This document shows positions 43,472 to 52,627 of a stretch of DNA of 64,000 nucleotides, in pieces (positions within the stretch are counted from its first letter, which is position 1; each line of letters opens with the position of its first letter). Both the position numbers and the translations under genes were made by a program. Under the pieces are notes generated by a model. It was not told where the DNA came from, made no database searches, and was given only the letters and a program-made list of their open reading frames with translations. Source of the DNA: Anaerolineaceae bacterium (GTDB taxonomy: Bacteria; Chloroflexota; Anaerolineae; Aggregatilineales; Phototrophicaceae); the NCBI GenBank assembly GCA_016124855.1, contig WGMX01000016.1, positions 62,001 through 126,000 of the forward strand, given 5' to 3'.

Positions 43472-45442
43472 ATGGTTATGAAAAAAATGCGGCGCGGTTT
43501 GCTAATAATCGCTCTTTTGGTGGCGGCTCTGGTTATCAACAGCATGGTATTGGCACATGCAAATCTGGTTCGGGCGGAACCAGCACCCAACAGCGTCTTG
43601 GATGCGGCTCCAGTTGAAATTCGAATGTGGTTCAGTGAACCTTTGGAACCCACTTTCAGCAAAATCAATCTGCGGGATAAAGAAGGCAATATCCTCAATA
43701 CACCGGTCACGCAAATCGACCCTAACGATCCGACGCAGATGAGCATGGCTCCGGGCGCGATGCCAGACGGTTTATATACTGTCGTGTGGCGGGCATTGTC
43801 GTCGGCTGATGGGCATCCAACACTGGGCAGCTATCCGATTGTGATTGGTGATGCTTCGCTTCTCCAAAGCAGCAGTAAAAATCAGATTGATGAGTCTATT
43901 CGTCCCGACAGCGCTTTTATTCGCTGGGCGAATCTGGTGAGCTTAGCGTTAACCATGGGCGGCATCAGCTTTTTGCTGTTCGTCTGGAAACCAGCTGCAC
44001 CTGCTCCGACGCCAAGCATTCAACGGCGCATTTTGATACTGGTTTGGATCGGTTGGGTATTGATCGGTGTGACTGGATTTCTACTGCTGGTCTTGCAATA
44101 TTCGCTGGCGACGGGCAATCCATTGCTGGCTGGCGTCAATGGGGATTCGCTCAACAGCATCGTGGCTGACACGCGCTTCGGGCATCTGTGGCTGTCGCGG
44201 ACAGCGATATGGGCAGGCTTAGGCGGCGCGCTGTGGTTCGCGACCAGTGATCAGTGGTTTTATCTGGTTTCGCTGGTTCTCGGCGGAATCATTCTGGCCA
44301 TTAACAGCGCCTTCAGCCATGCAAACGGTGCTTATGATTTGACGGCTTCGGTGGCGGCTGACTGGTTACATCTGACAGCAACCGCGCTGTGGATTGGCGG
44401 CCTGATTCATTTCATCAGCATCATCGCGCCGGTTCGCAACACGTTTAAACCGGCTGCGCCCGTTCTTAGCAATCTTGTAGGACGCTTCTCGAATTTTGCA
44501 CGGGTTTCGGTCGTCACGTTATTCATCACCGGTTTATACGGCGCATGGTTACAAGTGGGAACCGTCGAAGGCTTGCTTACAACGCCTTATGGACAAGCTC
44601 TGCTTATCAAACTCATATTGATTGTGCCGGTTATCGGATTAGCCTTCATCAATCTGGTATTCACACATCGTGGATTAGAAGCTGGTGACGAAAAATGGGC
44701 ATTCCGTCTGCGCGGCCTACTCGGCACTGAAATCGTGCTGACATTAGCCATTCTCATGGCCGTCGGGGCAATGACTTCCATTAGCCCTGCCCGCACCACA
44801 CTGGCACAGCGAGCCGCTAATCCTCAAGCCCCTACACCACAACCCATCAAGGATGTGAGTACGGTGAACGGGCTGCTGATTCAGTTTGATGCTACGCCGG
44901 GTTGGACAGGCATGAATACCTTCACGCTCAAGTTGGTGGATAGCAACGGCACACCGATTAATGATGCCAAATTAATCAGAATGCGTTTTGAGAGCCAAAC
45001 CCAAAACATCGGCGAAAGTGAACTCCGACCAGAACGCATCGCTGAGGGCGTTTATCGGGTTTCGGGCGCAAACTTAAGCGCCCCCGGCGAATGGAGGATA
45101 CGCATCACCATCCAGCGACCGAACCAATACGATACGCTGGTGGATTTCAATCCAAACGTGCCGGATGCACCGCCGACTCAAACGCCAGTTCCGGTTCCCG
45201 AACCCAATACCCCGATGCCTAACCGAGAGTTGGTGCTGCTGCTCACGGGTATTGTCGCCTTAGGTGTCGGCGGTTATTTCCTCGGTGAGAATCGCGCACG
45301 ATTGCTGCAATCGTCGTCACTGTTGGCGATGGCCTTGCTGCTGGTCGGTGGTATTTTCTTGTTCAGCGCCATACAAGGTGTTCCAACAACCAATGACAAC
45401 GTTGCAGCAGCGGCCTCCACAGTGACTGAAACACCACCCTAG
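43472..45442 (+). CDS. CopC-CopD copper protein with extra FixH/YtkA-like domain
   Basis: This gene encodes 656 residues. After a signal sequence comes a CopC domain starting HANLVRAEPAP (N-terminal His ligand) and including SSADGHPTLGSY (second His). Eight membrane helices of CopD type follow (about 150-430), with HANGAYDLTASVAADWLHLTATALWIGGLIHF. A periplasmic beta domain resembling FixH/YtkA (about 455-560, FTLKLVDSNGTPI...AEGVYRVSGANLSAPGEWRIRI) is next, then a final Pro-rich linker and two helices. It imports or buffers copper at the membrane, perhaps for respiratory oxidases. ATGs at 43472 and 43478 are both possible. Confidence 0.9.
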   Translation: MVMKKMRRGLLIIALLVAALVINSMVLAHANLVRAEPAPNSVLDAAPVEIRMWFSEPLEPTFSKINLRDKEGNILNTPVTQIDPNDPTQMSMAPGAMPDGLYTVVWRALSSADGHPTLGSYPIVIGDASLLQSSSKNQIDESIRPDSAFIRWANLVSLALTMGGISFLLFVWKPAAPAPTPSIQRRILILVWIGWVLIGVTGFLLLVLQYSLATGNPLLAGVNGDSLNSIVADTRFGHLWLSRTAIWAGLGGALWFATSDQWFYLVSLVLGGIILAINSAFSHANGAYDLTASVAADWLHLTATALWIGGLIHFISIIAPVRNTFKPAAPVLSNLVGRFSNFARVSVVTLFITGLYGAWLQVGTVEGLLTTPYGQALLIKLILIVPVIGLAFINLVFTHRGLEAGDEKWAFRLRGLLGTEIVLTLAILMAVGAMTSISPARTTLAQRAANPQAPTPQPIKDVSTVNGLLIQFDATPGWTGMNTFTLKLVDSNGTPINDAKLIRMRFESQTQNIGESELRPERIAEGVYRVSGANLSAPGEWRIRITIQRPNQYDTLVDFNPNVPDAPPTQTPVPVPEPNTPMPNRELVLLLTGIVALGVGGYFLGENRARLLQSSSLLAMALLLVGGIFLFSAIQGVPTTNDNVAAAASTVTETPP

Positions 45443-45613
45443 TGTAAATCATTTATGCGGATAAGTTTCCTAGATTTCATGGGGAACTTACCCGCATTGC
45501 AGGTGTGAGCTGTACATAAACAGAACGCAAGCGCTCATGCTGGACAGGTTTCCGCCCAACCGCTAGACTCAACGGCGAACTATGAACGCTTCACATTGGA
45601 TTTCAGACTACTT

Positions 45614-46792
45614 ATGAATCACCGCCGACTTTTTGTGGCTGCGGGTATATTCCACCCTGAATCCGGTGGGCCTGCAACGTATCTCTATGAAATTCTGCCC
45701 GAACTGCAAAAGCGGGGTTGGGAGCCGCGTGTTGTGACTTATGGAGCGGGTGATACCTCCGTGTATCCTTATCCGGTGACAAGAATCCCACGACGAGCGC
45801 TGCCGATTCGTTTGGCACACTATGGGCTGACGGCGTTTCCTCTGCTGCGTTGGGCAGATTTGGTTTATGTGCATACGCTGGATTTACCGTTGATGGGCGG
45901 CAAAGCGAAGCGTGTGGTGAAGATGGTCGGCGATCAAGCATGGGAACGGGCCATACGCAAAGGGTGGATTCCTGCTATGGAGGACATTGATCGTTTTCAG
46001 ACCCAAGATTACAACAGCGTCGTGAGCGCCCAAAAAGCGGCACGTGCCAAACAAATGCAAGCGATGGACGGGGTAATCGTTCCCAGCCAATACCTTAAGC
46101 GCATGGTCGAGGGTTGGGGAGTAGATGAGGCGAAAATTAATGTGGTTTATAACGCATTACCACCATCAGAACCTCACCCCCTAGCCCCCTCTCCGCTTAC
46201 AGAGAGGGGAAATAAAGTAGAGCTTGTACTCAGCCAAGCCGAGGCACGAAAACAGCTTAACCTGCCCGACGCTCCCACAATAGTAACGGCTGCACGGCTT
46301 ACCGCTTGGAAAGGCGTTGACCATCTGATTACTGCGCTGGGACGCATCCCTGATGTGCGTTTGATGGTGGCAGGCGAAGGTGAACTGCTGGAGTCACTCA
46401 AAGCACAAGCAGCAGCCAATGGCGTTAGTGATCGGGTGAGTTTTCTCGGTAAAATCAGCCGGGATAAGCTGGCGGTTTACATGAAAGCGGCTGATTATTT
46501 GGCGTTGTATTCAGGTTACGAGGGGTTATCCCATACCCTACTGGAAAGCTTGTTAGCGGGAACGCCGGTCATCGCCAGCGACAAAGGCGGTAATCCAGAA
46601 GTCGTCAGGCACAACGTCAATGGACTGCTTGTGCCTTATGTGGACGTAGAGGCTTTAACAGCGTCTCTTGAAGCGGCGTTTCGTCCCGGTGAACGCGAAC
46701 GTTTAGCGGCTAACAGTCAAACCGGTATGGAACGCTTTCAGTTTGCAACAATGGTGAAACACACCTCCGATGTGCTGGAAAGTTATCTATAA
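45614..46792 (+). CDS. Glycosyltransferase family 4 protein with an in-frame palindromic insertion
   Basis: This gene encodes 392 residues. The N-terminal lobe has FVAAGIFHPESGGPATYLYEI (donor-side GT4 start) and VNVVYNALPP at the domain boundary. The C-terminal lobe has ARLTAWKGVDHLI, VAGEGELLESL, FLGKISRDKLAVYMKAADY and SHTLLESLLAGTPVIASDKGGNPEVV, the EX7E-type nucleotide-sugar site. It transfers a sugar onto an acceptor, probably in exopolysaccharide or glycolipid assembly. Between the lobes, about residues 186-203 read EPHPLAPSPLTERGNKVE, coming from a palindromic element that is read through without a break. The start is uncertain: an in-frame TTG lies at 45596, and no ribosome site supports either. 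Confidence 0.85.
   Translation: MNHRRLFVAAGIFHPESGGPATYLYEILPELQKRGWEPRVVTYGAGDTSVYPYPVTRIPRRALPIRLAHYGLTAFPLLRWADLVYVHTLDLPLMGGKAKRVVKMVGDQAWERAIRKGWIPAMEDIDRFQTQDYNSVVSAQKAARAKQMQAMDGVIVPSQYLKRMVEGWGVDEAKINVVYNALPPSEPHPLAPSPLTERGNKVELVLSQAEARKQLNLPDAPTIVTAARLTAWKGVDHLITALGRIPDVRLMVAGEGELLESLKAQAAANGVSDRVSFLGKISRDKLAVYMKAADYLALYSGYEGLSHTLLESLLAGTPVIASDKGGNPEVVRHNVNGLLVPYVDVEALTASLEAAFRPGERERLAANSQTGMERFQFATMVKHTSDVLESYL
46171..46212 (+). repeat. Palindromic REP-like element inside the glycosyltransferase gene
   Basis: The stretch CCTCACCCCCTAGCCCCCTC continues into a hairpin with stem CCCCTCTC/GAGAGGGG (46186-46193 and 46202-46209, 8-nt loop). This is the widespread bacterial CCTCACCCCC-type repeat. 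It sits in frame in the inter-domain linker. Confidence 0.8.
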
Positions 46793-46912
46793 CAACGAAT
46801 AAAAATCAACTTACGCCGCGTCAATGATTAAGCGAGCTATCTATGATAGAGTCAAGCTGATAATTTAAGCGAATCCTCTCTCTCTAAAACTCTTAATTTA
46901 AGGAGACATTCC

Positions 46913-47434
46913 ATGCTCAGTGAAAAAATGCAAGCTGCGCTCAACGCGCAAATTAACGCCGAACTTCATTCGTCGTATCTTTATCTGGCAATGGCGGCCT
47001 ATTTCGAGTCACAGAACTTGTTAGGCTTTGCCAATTGGATGCATAAGCAAGCCGAAGAAGAAAATACGCACGGGATGAAGTTTTATCACTACATCAATGA
47101 CCGGCGCGGACGCGTGACCTTAACCGCAATCGAAGGCCCTAAAACCGAGTGGAAATCGCCCTTGGCAGTATTTGAGGATTCGCTCAAGCATGAACAGAAA
47201 GTTACCGGACTCATCAACAAACTGATGGACTTGGCGATCTCTGAGAGCGATCACGCGACAATTAGTTTCCTCAAGTGGTTTGTCGACGAACAGGTCGAAG
47301 AAGAAGCCAATGTAGACGCGGTGATTCAGGATTTGAAACGGATTGGTGACGCGCCACAGGGTTTGTTCATCCTTGACCGTGAACTCGCAGGGCGTAAAGG
47401 TGAAACCGAGACTGAAGGCGCAGACGCGACTTAA
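46913..47434 (+). CDS. Ferritin, iron-storage protein
   Basis: This gene encodes 173 residues, normal for bacterial non-heme ferritins. Ligands of the ferroxidase centre are visible: the Glu in NAELHSSYLYLAMAAYFE, and the Glu and His in EEENTHGMKFYHYIND (ExxH), then a Glu pair in EQVEEEANVDAVIQDL. It stores iron as ferric mineral in a 24-mer. AAGGAG lies about 7 nt before the ATG. TATGAT near 46845 may be the promoter. It is convergent with the next gene across a shared hairpin. Confidence 0.94.
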   Translation: MLSEKMQAALNAQINAELHSSYLYLAMAAYFESQNLLGFANWMHKQAEEENTHGMKFYHYINDRRGRVTLTAIEGPKTEWKSPLAVFEDSLKHEQKVTGLINKLMDLAISESDHATISFLKWFVDEQVEEEANVDAVIQDLKRIGDAPQGLFILDRELAGRKGETETEGADAT

Positions 47435-47447
47435 GTTATAAATGTAC

Positions 47448-47478
47448 ATGAGGGTGGAGTATTAATCTCCACCCTCAT
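47448..47478. terminator. Bidirectional hairpin between ferritin and acyl-CoA synthetase genes
   Basis: A 12-bp perfect stem ATGAGGGTGGAG/CTCCACCCTCAT with loop TATTAAT lies between two convergent genes. U-tracts on both sides are modest. Confidence 0.7.
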
Positions 47479-47487
47479 AATCAAAAC

Positions 47488-50217
47488 TTACAGAACCAGT
47501 TCAACCCGCATCACGCCATCTTTTTCCTGCCCGATGAGTTTGAAACCCTGCCGTTCGGTGACACGCAGCATATTGGTGTTGTCGCCGAGGATGTTGCCGT
47601 AGATGTGCTTGACACCTTCCTGTTTGCCGATGTCCACCAAACGCCGCAGCATCTCCGAGCCCAAGCCATAACCTTGATAAGCATCACTGACTAAGATGGT
47701 AAACTCGGCATCTTCACCCCCGTAGAGTTTAATCAAACGTCCGGCGGCGATAATTTCTTTACTGCCCCGCCGTCCTTGAATTTCGGCAACCAACGCCATT
47801 TCGTGGTCATAATCAATGAACGAAATGCGCGACAGCCGTTCGTGTTCGGTACGTTGACTCAGTGCCATTGGATAGAAGTAGCGCAGCATGACGCTACGCT
47901 CACTTAAGGTTTCGTGGAAAGCTGCCATCAACGGTTCGTCTTCCGGTCGGATGGGACGAATGGTCGCTTCAGTGCCATTTTTCATCGTCCAACGTTCAAC
48001 GTACTGTGTCGGATAAGGACGAATCGCCAGTTTAGGCAGTTGATCTTCGGTCACATCTCGATCATACAGTACGACACGAGCATCAAGCGCTAAGATATGA
48101 TCTGACGAAACGACCAACGGATTAATGTCGATTTCCTTAATCCAACGCTGCTCGGTGACGAGTTGGCTGAATCGTACCAACAACTGCTCCAGCGCATCCA
48201 TATCCACTGACTTACGTCCACGTACACCTTTGAGCGCTTTGTAGATGGTGGTTTGTTCCATCATGCGCCGTGCCAATGTGGTATTCAGCGGTGGTAATCC
48301 TAAAGCACGGTCTTTAAAGACTTCCACCAGAACACCGCCCATACCAAACAACAGCACCGGGCCAAACTGAGGATCAGGACTTGCACCGACAATGAGTTCA
48401 TAGCCATCGAGTTTAATCATGGGCTGCACCGACACACCCATGAAATCGGCTGCGCTGGCCTTCTCGCTGACCGAGCGGTAAATCTCTTCGAAGGCTGTAC
48501 GCACCGCACCAGCATCACTCAAGTTCAGCTTAACCCCACCGACATCGCTCTTGTGCGTGATGGTTTCGGAGTTGAGTTTTAGCACGACCGGATAACCGAC
48601 TTCTTCAGCAGCGGTTACGGCTTCCTCGACTGTTGGGGCGATATACATGGGTATGGTCGGGATGTCGTAAGCAGCTAAGACCTGTTTCGACTCGGTTTCG
48701 GTCAAAATAGTTCGACCACTCTGGCGAGTCTGGTGGATCATGGCTTCGACTTTGGCTAAGTTACTGGCCTGTTCGGAGGATGCTTTGGGCATCACGGGCG
48801 TTTCGTAAATACCACGCAGGTTGAGGGCATAACGCCACATGTAGTTGAACAATTGGACAGCGGTATCCGGATACGGCAGCGTGGGAATATTGGCCTTGTT
48901 GAGTAGGGCTTCCCCTTCCGCAACGACCTGCCCACCCATCCAACTGGCGAGTACAGGCTTGCCTTCAATATGGGCATAAGGTTTGAGTAAGTTGGCGGTT
49001 TCGGTTGGGTCGGTCATGGCCTGTGGGGTCAAAATTACCAGTAAGCCATCGCTATTTTCGTCCTGTGCGGCGATGTCCAAAGCCTTCGCATACTTATCCG
49101 GGCCAGCGTCACCCAGCACATCAATCGGATTACCATGACTCCATGCGGGCGGCAAGAAACTGCTCAATTTTTCAATGGTTTGAGGAGTAATATCCGCCAA
49201 TTCGCCGCCACCCCGAATGAGCGCATCAGTCGCCAGCACACCGGGGCCACCGGCATTCGTCAAAATCGTCAAACGCTTGCCGCGTGGACGTGGCTGCTTG
49301 GCTAAGGCTTCGACGGTATAAAAAATGTCGCTGATTTTATCGACGCGCAGCACACCCGCCCGACGGAAGGCCATATCCAAGACATCGTCGCTGCCCGCCA
49401 GCGAACCGGTATGGGATGCCGCCGCATGAGCCGCCGCTTCGGTACGTCCGGCTTTAATGACGATGATCGGTTTATCACGCGCTACTTCCCGCGCGGCACT
49501 AAGGAATGAACGGGCATCACCGACGGTTTCCATATAGACGACGATGCTGGTGGTTTGGGGATCGTCACCGAGATAGCTAATCAGATCACCCCAATTGACA
49601 TCCAACATCGAACCGATGGAGATAAAGGAACTGAAACCGACATTTTCCTTAAAGCTCCAATCGAGAACTGAGGTGAGCAAAGCGCCGCTCTGGCTGATGA
49701 AACCGACGTTGCCCGGTCGGGCCATTGCTCCGGCGAAGGTGGCGTTCAAGCCGCGATGAGGCATCATGACACCCAAGCAGTTCGGGCCAACGATACGCAT
49801 CTTGCCTTTGGCGGTGGCAAGGATTTGTTGTTCCAGCGCGACACCTTCCGGCCCGATTTCCTTGAAGCCTGCCGAGATAATAATTGCGCCCCGAATACCC
49901 AAATCCACACAGTCTTGAATCAAGGACGGCACACTTTTAGAGGGAGTCACGATAACGGCTAAATCCACTTGATCAGGCACATCTCGAATGGACGGATAGG
50001 CCTTTACGCCAAGAACGGACGGGCGCTTTGGGTTAACCGGGAACACGGCTCCACCAAAGGGGTTAGTGATCAGATTCCACATGATAGTACGACCAACACT
50101 GTTGGTATTTTCAGTCGCACCAATAACGGCCACATTTTTTGGCGCGAAAATTGCATCCAAGCTTTGGAACTGCTGCCGAACTTCATCCTGCGTAACACCG
50201 GGTATGTGGGTAGACAT
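47488..50217 (-). CDS. ADP-forming acetate-CoA ligase family protein fused to a GNAT acetyltransferase
   Basis: This gene encodes 909 residues. An N-terminal CoA-binding Rossmann domain ([17 protein letters not shown]) is followed by the ligase-CoA region ([21 protein letters not shown]) and the likely phospho-His loop [14 protein letters not shown]. An ATP-grasp domain comes next (about 470-700, [21 protein letters not shown]). From about residue 745, a GNAT domain ([36 protein letters not shown] for acetyl-CoA binding) completes it. The order matches bacterial Pat-type lysine acetyltransferases and Acd fusions; both synthetase and acetyltransferase sites look intact. The ATG at 50217 has GGAGG 7 nt upstream. 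Confidence 0.93.
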   Translation of the reverse strand: MSTHIPGVTQDEVRQQFQSLDAIFAPKNVAVIGATENTNSVGRTIMWNLITNPFGGAVFPVNPKRPSVLGVKAYPSIRDVPDQVDLAVIVTPSKSVPSLIQDCVDLGIRGAIIISAGFKEIGPEGVALEQQILATAKGKMRIVGPNCLGVMMPHRGLNATFAGAMARPGNVGFISQSGALLTSVLDWSFKENVGFSSFISIGSMLDVNWGDLISYLGDDPQTTSIVVYMETVGDARSFLSAAREVARDKPIIVIKAGRTEAAAHAAASHTGSLAGSDDVLDMAFRRAGVLRVDKISDIFYTVEALAKQPRPRGKRLTILTNAGGPGVLATDALIRGGGELADITPQTIEKLSSFLPPAWSHGNPIDVLGDAGPDKYAKALDIAAQDENSDGLLVILTPQAMTDPTETANLLKPYAHIEGKPVLASWMGGQVVAEGEALLNKANIPTLPYPDTAVQLFNYMWRYALNLRGIYETPVMPKASSEQASNLAKVEAMIHQTRQSGRTILTETESKQVLAAYDIPTIPMYIAPTVEEAVTAAEEVGYPVVLKLNSETITHKSDVGGVKLNLSDAGAVRTAFEEIYRSVSEKASAADFMGVSVQPMIKLDGYELIVGASPDPQFGPVLLFGMGGVLVEVFKDRALGLPPLNTTLARRMMEQTTIYKALKGVRGRKSVDMDALEQLLVRFSQLVTEQRWIKEIDINPLVVSSDHILALDARVVLYDRDVTEDQLPKLAIRPYPTQYVERWTMKNGTEATIRPIRPEDEPLMAAFHETLSERSVMLRYFYPMALSQRTEHERLSRISFIDYDHEMALVAEIQGRRGSKEIIAAGRLIKLYGGEDAEFTILVSDAYQGYGLGSEMLRRLVDIGKQEGVKHIYGNILGDNTNMLRVTERQGFKLIGQEKDGVMRVELVL

Positions 50218-50369
50218 GCACGAGCCTCCGTTGCTCATCATTTATCAAAGTGACTTCAGTTTACCTTATTTCAGCCAACAGAGGATAAAAAGTGCGTTAA
50301 ATCACGACTTTAACAGTCGTTTCTCGTATAGATAGATATGTTGATTTGATTAAGTGAAAGTTGAACATC

Positions 50370-51239
50370 ATGCAGAGAGCAACCGTTATGAAGGTTATAC
50401 CGCTTGCCGGTGTATTCATCCTATCCACCTTATTGAGCGCTTGCGGCTCAGGAGGAACTATTCTGGGCGTTACACAAGGATCAGGCACTATCAAAACCGA
50501 AACACGCCAAGTCAGCGGTATTACAGCCGTGGAGTTGGATACATCCGGTGATTTAAGTGTATCTCAAGGGGATGTTGAGTCGCTGACCATTGAAACCGAC
50601 GATAACATTTTGCCGCTGTTAACCAGTGATGTAATTGACGGTGTTCTGAAGTTGGCCACCAAACCGGGCAGTGGACTGACACCGAGCAAGTCGATCAAAT
50701 ACACGTTGATGGTAAAAAACATAGCTTCCTTGATAGACAACGGTTCGGGGACAATTACGGCTGGTGATCTAAACCTGTCTAACCCGCTCGGTGTATTCTC
50801 GGACGGGTCAGGTAATATTTCACTTGCTAATGTTCAATGTCAGACCGCAACTGTTAGCCTTTCCGGTTCGGGGAACGTGAATATTGCCTCTCTGAAATGC
50901 GACAGTGCGGCTACCAGTATCGATGGCTCAGGAGGTGCTTCGATTTCAAGTATTGATACTCCGATTTTTTCTGCCAAATTGAGTGGGAATGGAGCGTTAA
51001 CGGTCGCGGGCACAACCACTGATCAAACCATCAACATTTCAGGTTCTGGCAGCTTTGATGGCGAAAAACTGACGAGTAAAACAGCAGTGGTGGTAACAGA
51101 TGGTTCTGGCGGAGCAATTGTGCAAGTCAGTGACACCTTGAATGCAACTATTCACGGCAGTGGTGACATAACATATGTTGGTCATCCGACCGTCACCCAA
51201 ACAGATGATGGATCAGGAAAGATCATACAGAAATCATAG
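50370..51239 (+). CDS. GIN-domain (DUF2807) lipoprotein
   Basis: This gene encodes 289 residues. The lipobox LSAC lies in VIPLAGVFILSTLLSACGSGG, so the protein is lipid-anchored. The rest is a right-handed beta-helix-like GIN domain with the repeating Asp-x-Ser-Gly/Gly-Ser-Gly pattern: LDTSGDLSV, NGSGTITAGDL, LSGSGNVNIASL, IDGSGGASI, ISGSGSFDGE, TDGSGGA and IHGSGDITY. Its function is unknown; it may bind a surface ligand. ATG 50370 is used, with an alternative ATG at 50388 preceded by GAGAG. Confidence 0.88.
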   Translation: MQRATVMKVIPLAGVFILSTLLSACGSGGTILGVTQGSGTIKTETRQVSGITAVELDTSGDLSVSQGDVESLTIETDDNILPLLTSDVIDGVLKLATKPGSGLTPSKSIKYTLMVKNIASLIDNGSGTITAGDLNLSNPLGVFSDGSGNISLANVQCQTATVSLSGSGNVNIASLKCDSAATSIDGSGGASISSIDTPIFSAKLSGNGALTVAGTTTDQTINISGSGSFDGEKLTSKTAVVVTDGSGGAIVQVSDTLNATIHGSGDITYVGHPTVTQTDDGSGKIIQKS

Positions 51240-51255
51240 TCGTTTCGTCTCTATA

Positions 51256-51276
51256 GGGCTTGCTGACGGCAAGCCC
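51256..51276. repeat. REP-like palindrome, copy 3 (GGGCTTGC hairpin)
   Basis: An 8-bp stem GGGCTTGC/GCAAGCCC with 5-nt loop TGACG is flanked by TATA and CTAT. It lies between convergent genes and is related to copies at 5180 and 7783 (loop and flank pattern shared on the opposite strand). Confidence 0.6.
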
Positions 51277-51298
51277 CTATTTACATATGACAACGCAA

Positions 51299-52525
51299 CT
51301 ATCGTGCTGAACGCAAGCGACCAATAATATGGGTAGCCAACACTAACATTGGTTCAGTCCACGAATATTCTGCACCTACATTATCTAGTTTATTCTTCCA
51401 GCGGCGATTGAGTTGTACCGCTTTCCGATACTGCTCGACCGCCTCCGCCGGACGCTTAAGCTGCTCTAGAGACACTGCGTGACCCGCAAAGACATAATCG
51501 TCAGCATCCTCATTATCGGTAGCCAGTTTCCACGCGGACTCGGCCTCTTCATAACGTCCCATTTGGAACAAGACGAAAGCGCGATTGTTGTGGCCGAGAA
51601 AATCTTCAGGAGCTAAGGCTGAGTACGTCTCAAAATCTTTGAGCGCCTCTTCGATTTTCCCTTGATGATAAAACAACATACCGCGGCTGACATGCGGGAA
51701 AGCATGTTCAGGATCAAGCCGAATCGATTCGTTAAAGTCGGCCAGTGCTTCGTCGTTGCGTTCCAAATCGCGGTATAAATTCGCACGGATATTATAGGCT
51801 TTGCCATTTTCCGGTTCGAGGCGAATAACGGCGTCATAATCCGCCAGCGCTTCGTCAAACTTTTGCAGTGCCGAGTAAGCATCGCCCCGCGCGGCATAAA
51901 TCATAGCATTTTCGGGAAGCTGCTTTACCAACTCATTCAGCTTAATAATGGCTTTATCCCATTTGCCAACTGTCAACAGTTCATTGGCTTGAGCTGCCAA
52001 TGTCTGAAGCTCGGCAGACACACCGTCTTTTAGTTCCACCTGCTGCACCGTATCTTCATCAAATCCGGATTCGTCCTCAGCGGCTGATGTTGGCTGACCA
52101 AGATGAGCGGGTTTGCGCTCGCTTTTTGCAGCTGCTGTCTCGGCGAGTTTTGCGAGTTCGGCGACCAAGCTTGAGGTTGAGTCGGCGTCGATAGCAACTG
52201 TGCAGTCGGTTACTGAATAAGACTTTAAGTCTGATGGGATTTGCGATTCAGCGTTTTTGTCGATGAGGATCAAAGAAATCGGCATTTTGGCCTTTTTAGC
52301 AGTGCGATATTCGCGCTTGCACCATTCGGATTTGAGCGCATCACGACTTACGACGAACACCAGTGCATCGCAGTCATAAATTTGATCTTTCAGTTCTTTT
52401 TCCCAACGCTGACCGGGCGTAAGGGTATGCTCAACCCATGCTTCATGTCCGGCTTCATTCAGTAGAGCAGCCAGTTCGTCAGCGCGGGCACGGTCATTTG
52501 GGGCGTAACTGATAAACAATTTCAT
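51299..52525 (-). CDS. TIR domain protein with C-terminal TPR repeats
   Basis: This gene encodes 408 residues. Residues 1-130 are a TIR domain: MKLFISYAPNDRARADELAALL, then ALVFVVSRDALKSEWCKREYRTA, where Glu72 in WCKRE is at the position of the NAD-cleaving Glu of catalytic TIRs. The linker (about 140-175) is low complexity. At least six TPR helices follow (for example LIKLNELVKQLPENAMIYAARGDAYSALQKFDEALADYDAVIRLEPENG). Bacterial TIR proteins are often NAD hydrolases in immunity or regulators; here no phage-defence partner gene is next door. AGGAA lies before the ATG. It is convergent with the GIN lipoprotein. Confidence 0.88.
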   Translation of the reverse strand: MKLFISYAPNDRARADELAALLNEAGHEAWVEHTLTPGQRWEKELKDQIYDCDALVFVVSRDALKSEWCKREYRTAKKAKMPISLILIDKNAESQIPSDLKSYSVTDCTVAIDADSTSSLVAELAKLAETAAAKSERKPAHLGQPTSAAEDESGFDEDTVQQVELKDGVSAELQTLAAQANELLTVGKWDKAIIKLNELVKQLPENAMIYAARGDAYSALQKFDEALADYDAVIRLEPENGKAYNIRANLYRDLERNDEALADFNESIRLDPEHAFPHVSRGMLFYHQGKIEEALKDFETYSALAPEDFLGHNNRAFVLFQMGRYEEAESAWKLATDNEDADDYVFAGHAVSLEQLKRPAEAVEQYRKAVQLNRRWKNKLDNVGAEYSWTEPMLVLATHIIGRLRSAR

Positions 52526-52627
52526 AGCAGTTCCTACATACGTGACTAGACAATATTAAGAAAGGTCTATTCTAGCTGAAAGTCAGCAGACGGGTAGCTT
52601 ATCTTTATTTGAGGGGCAATGCAGTCT

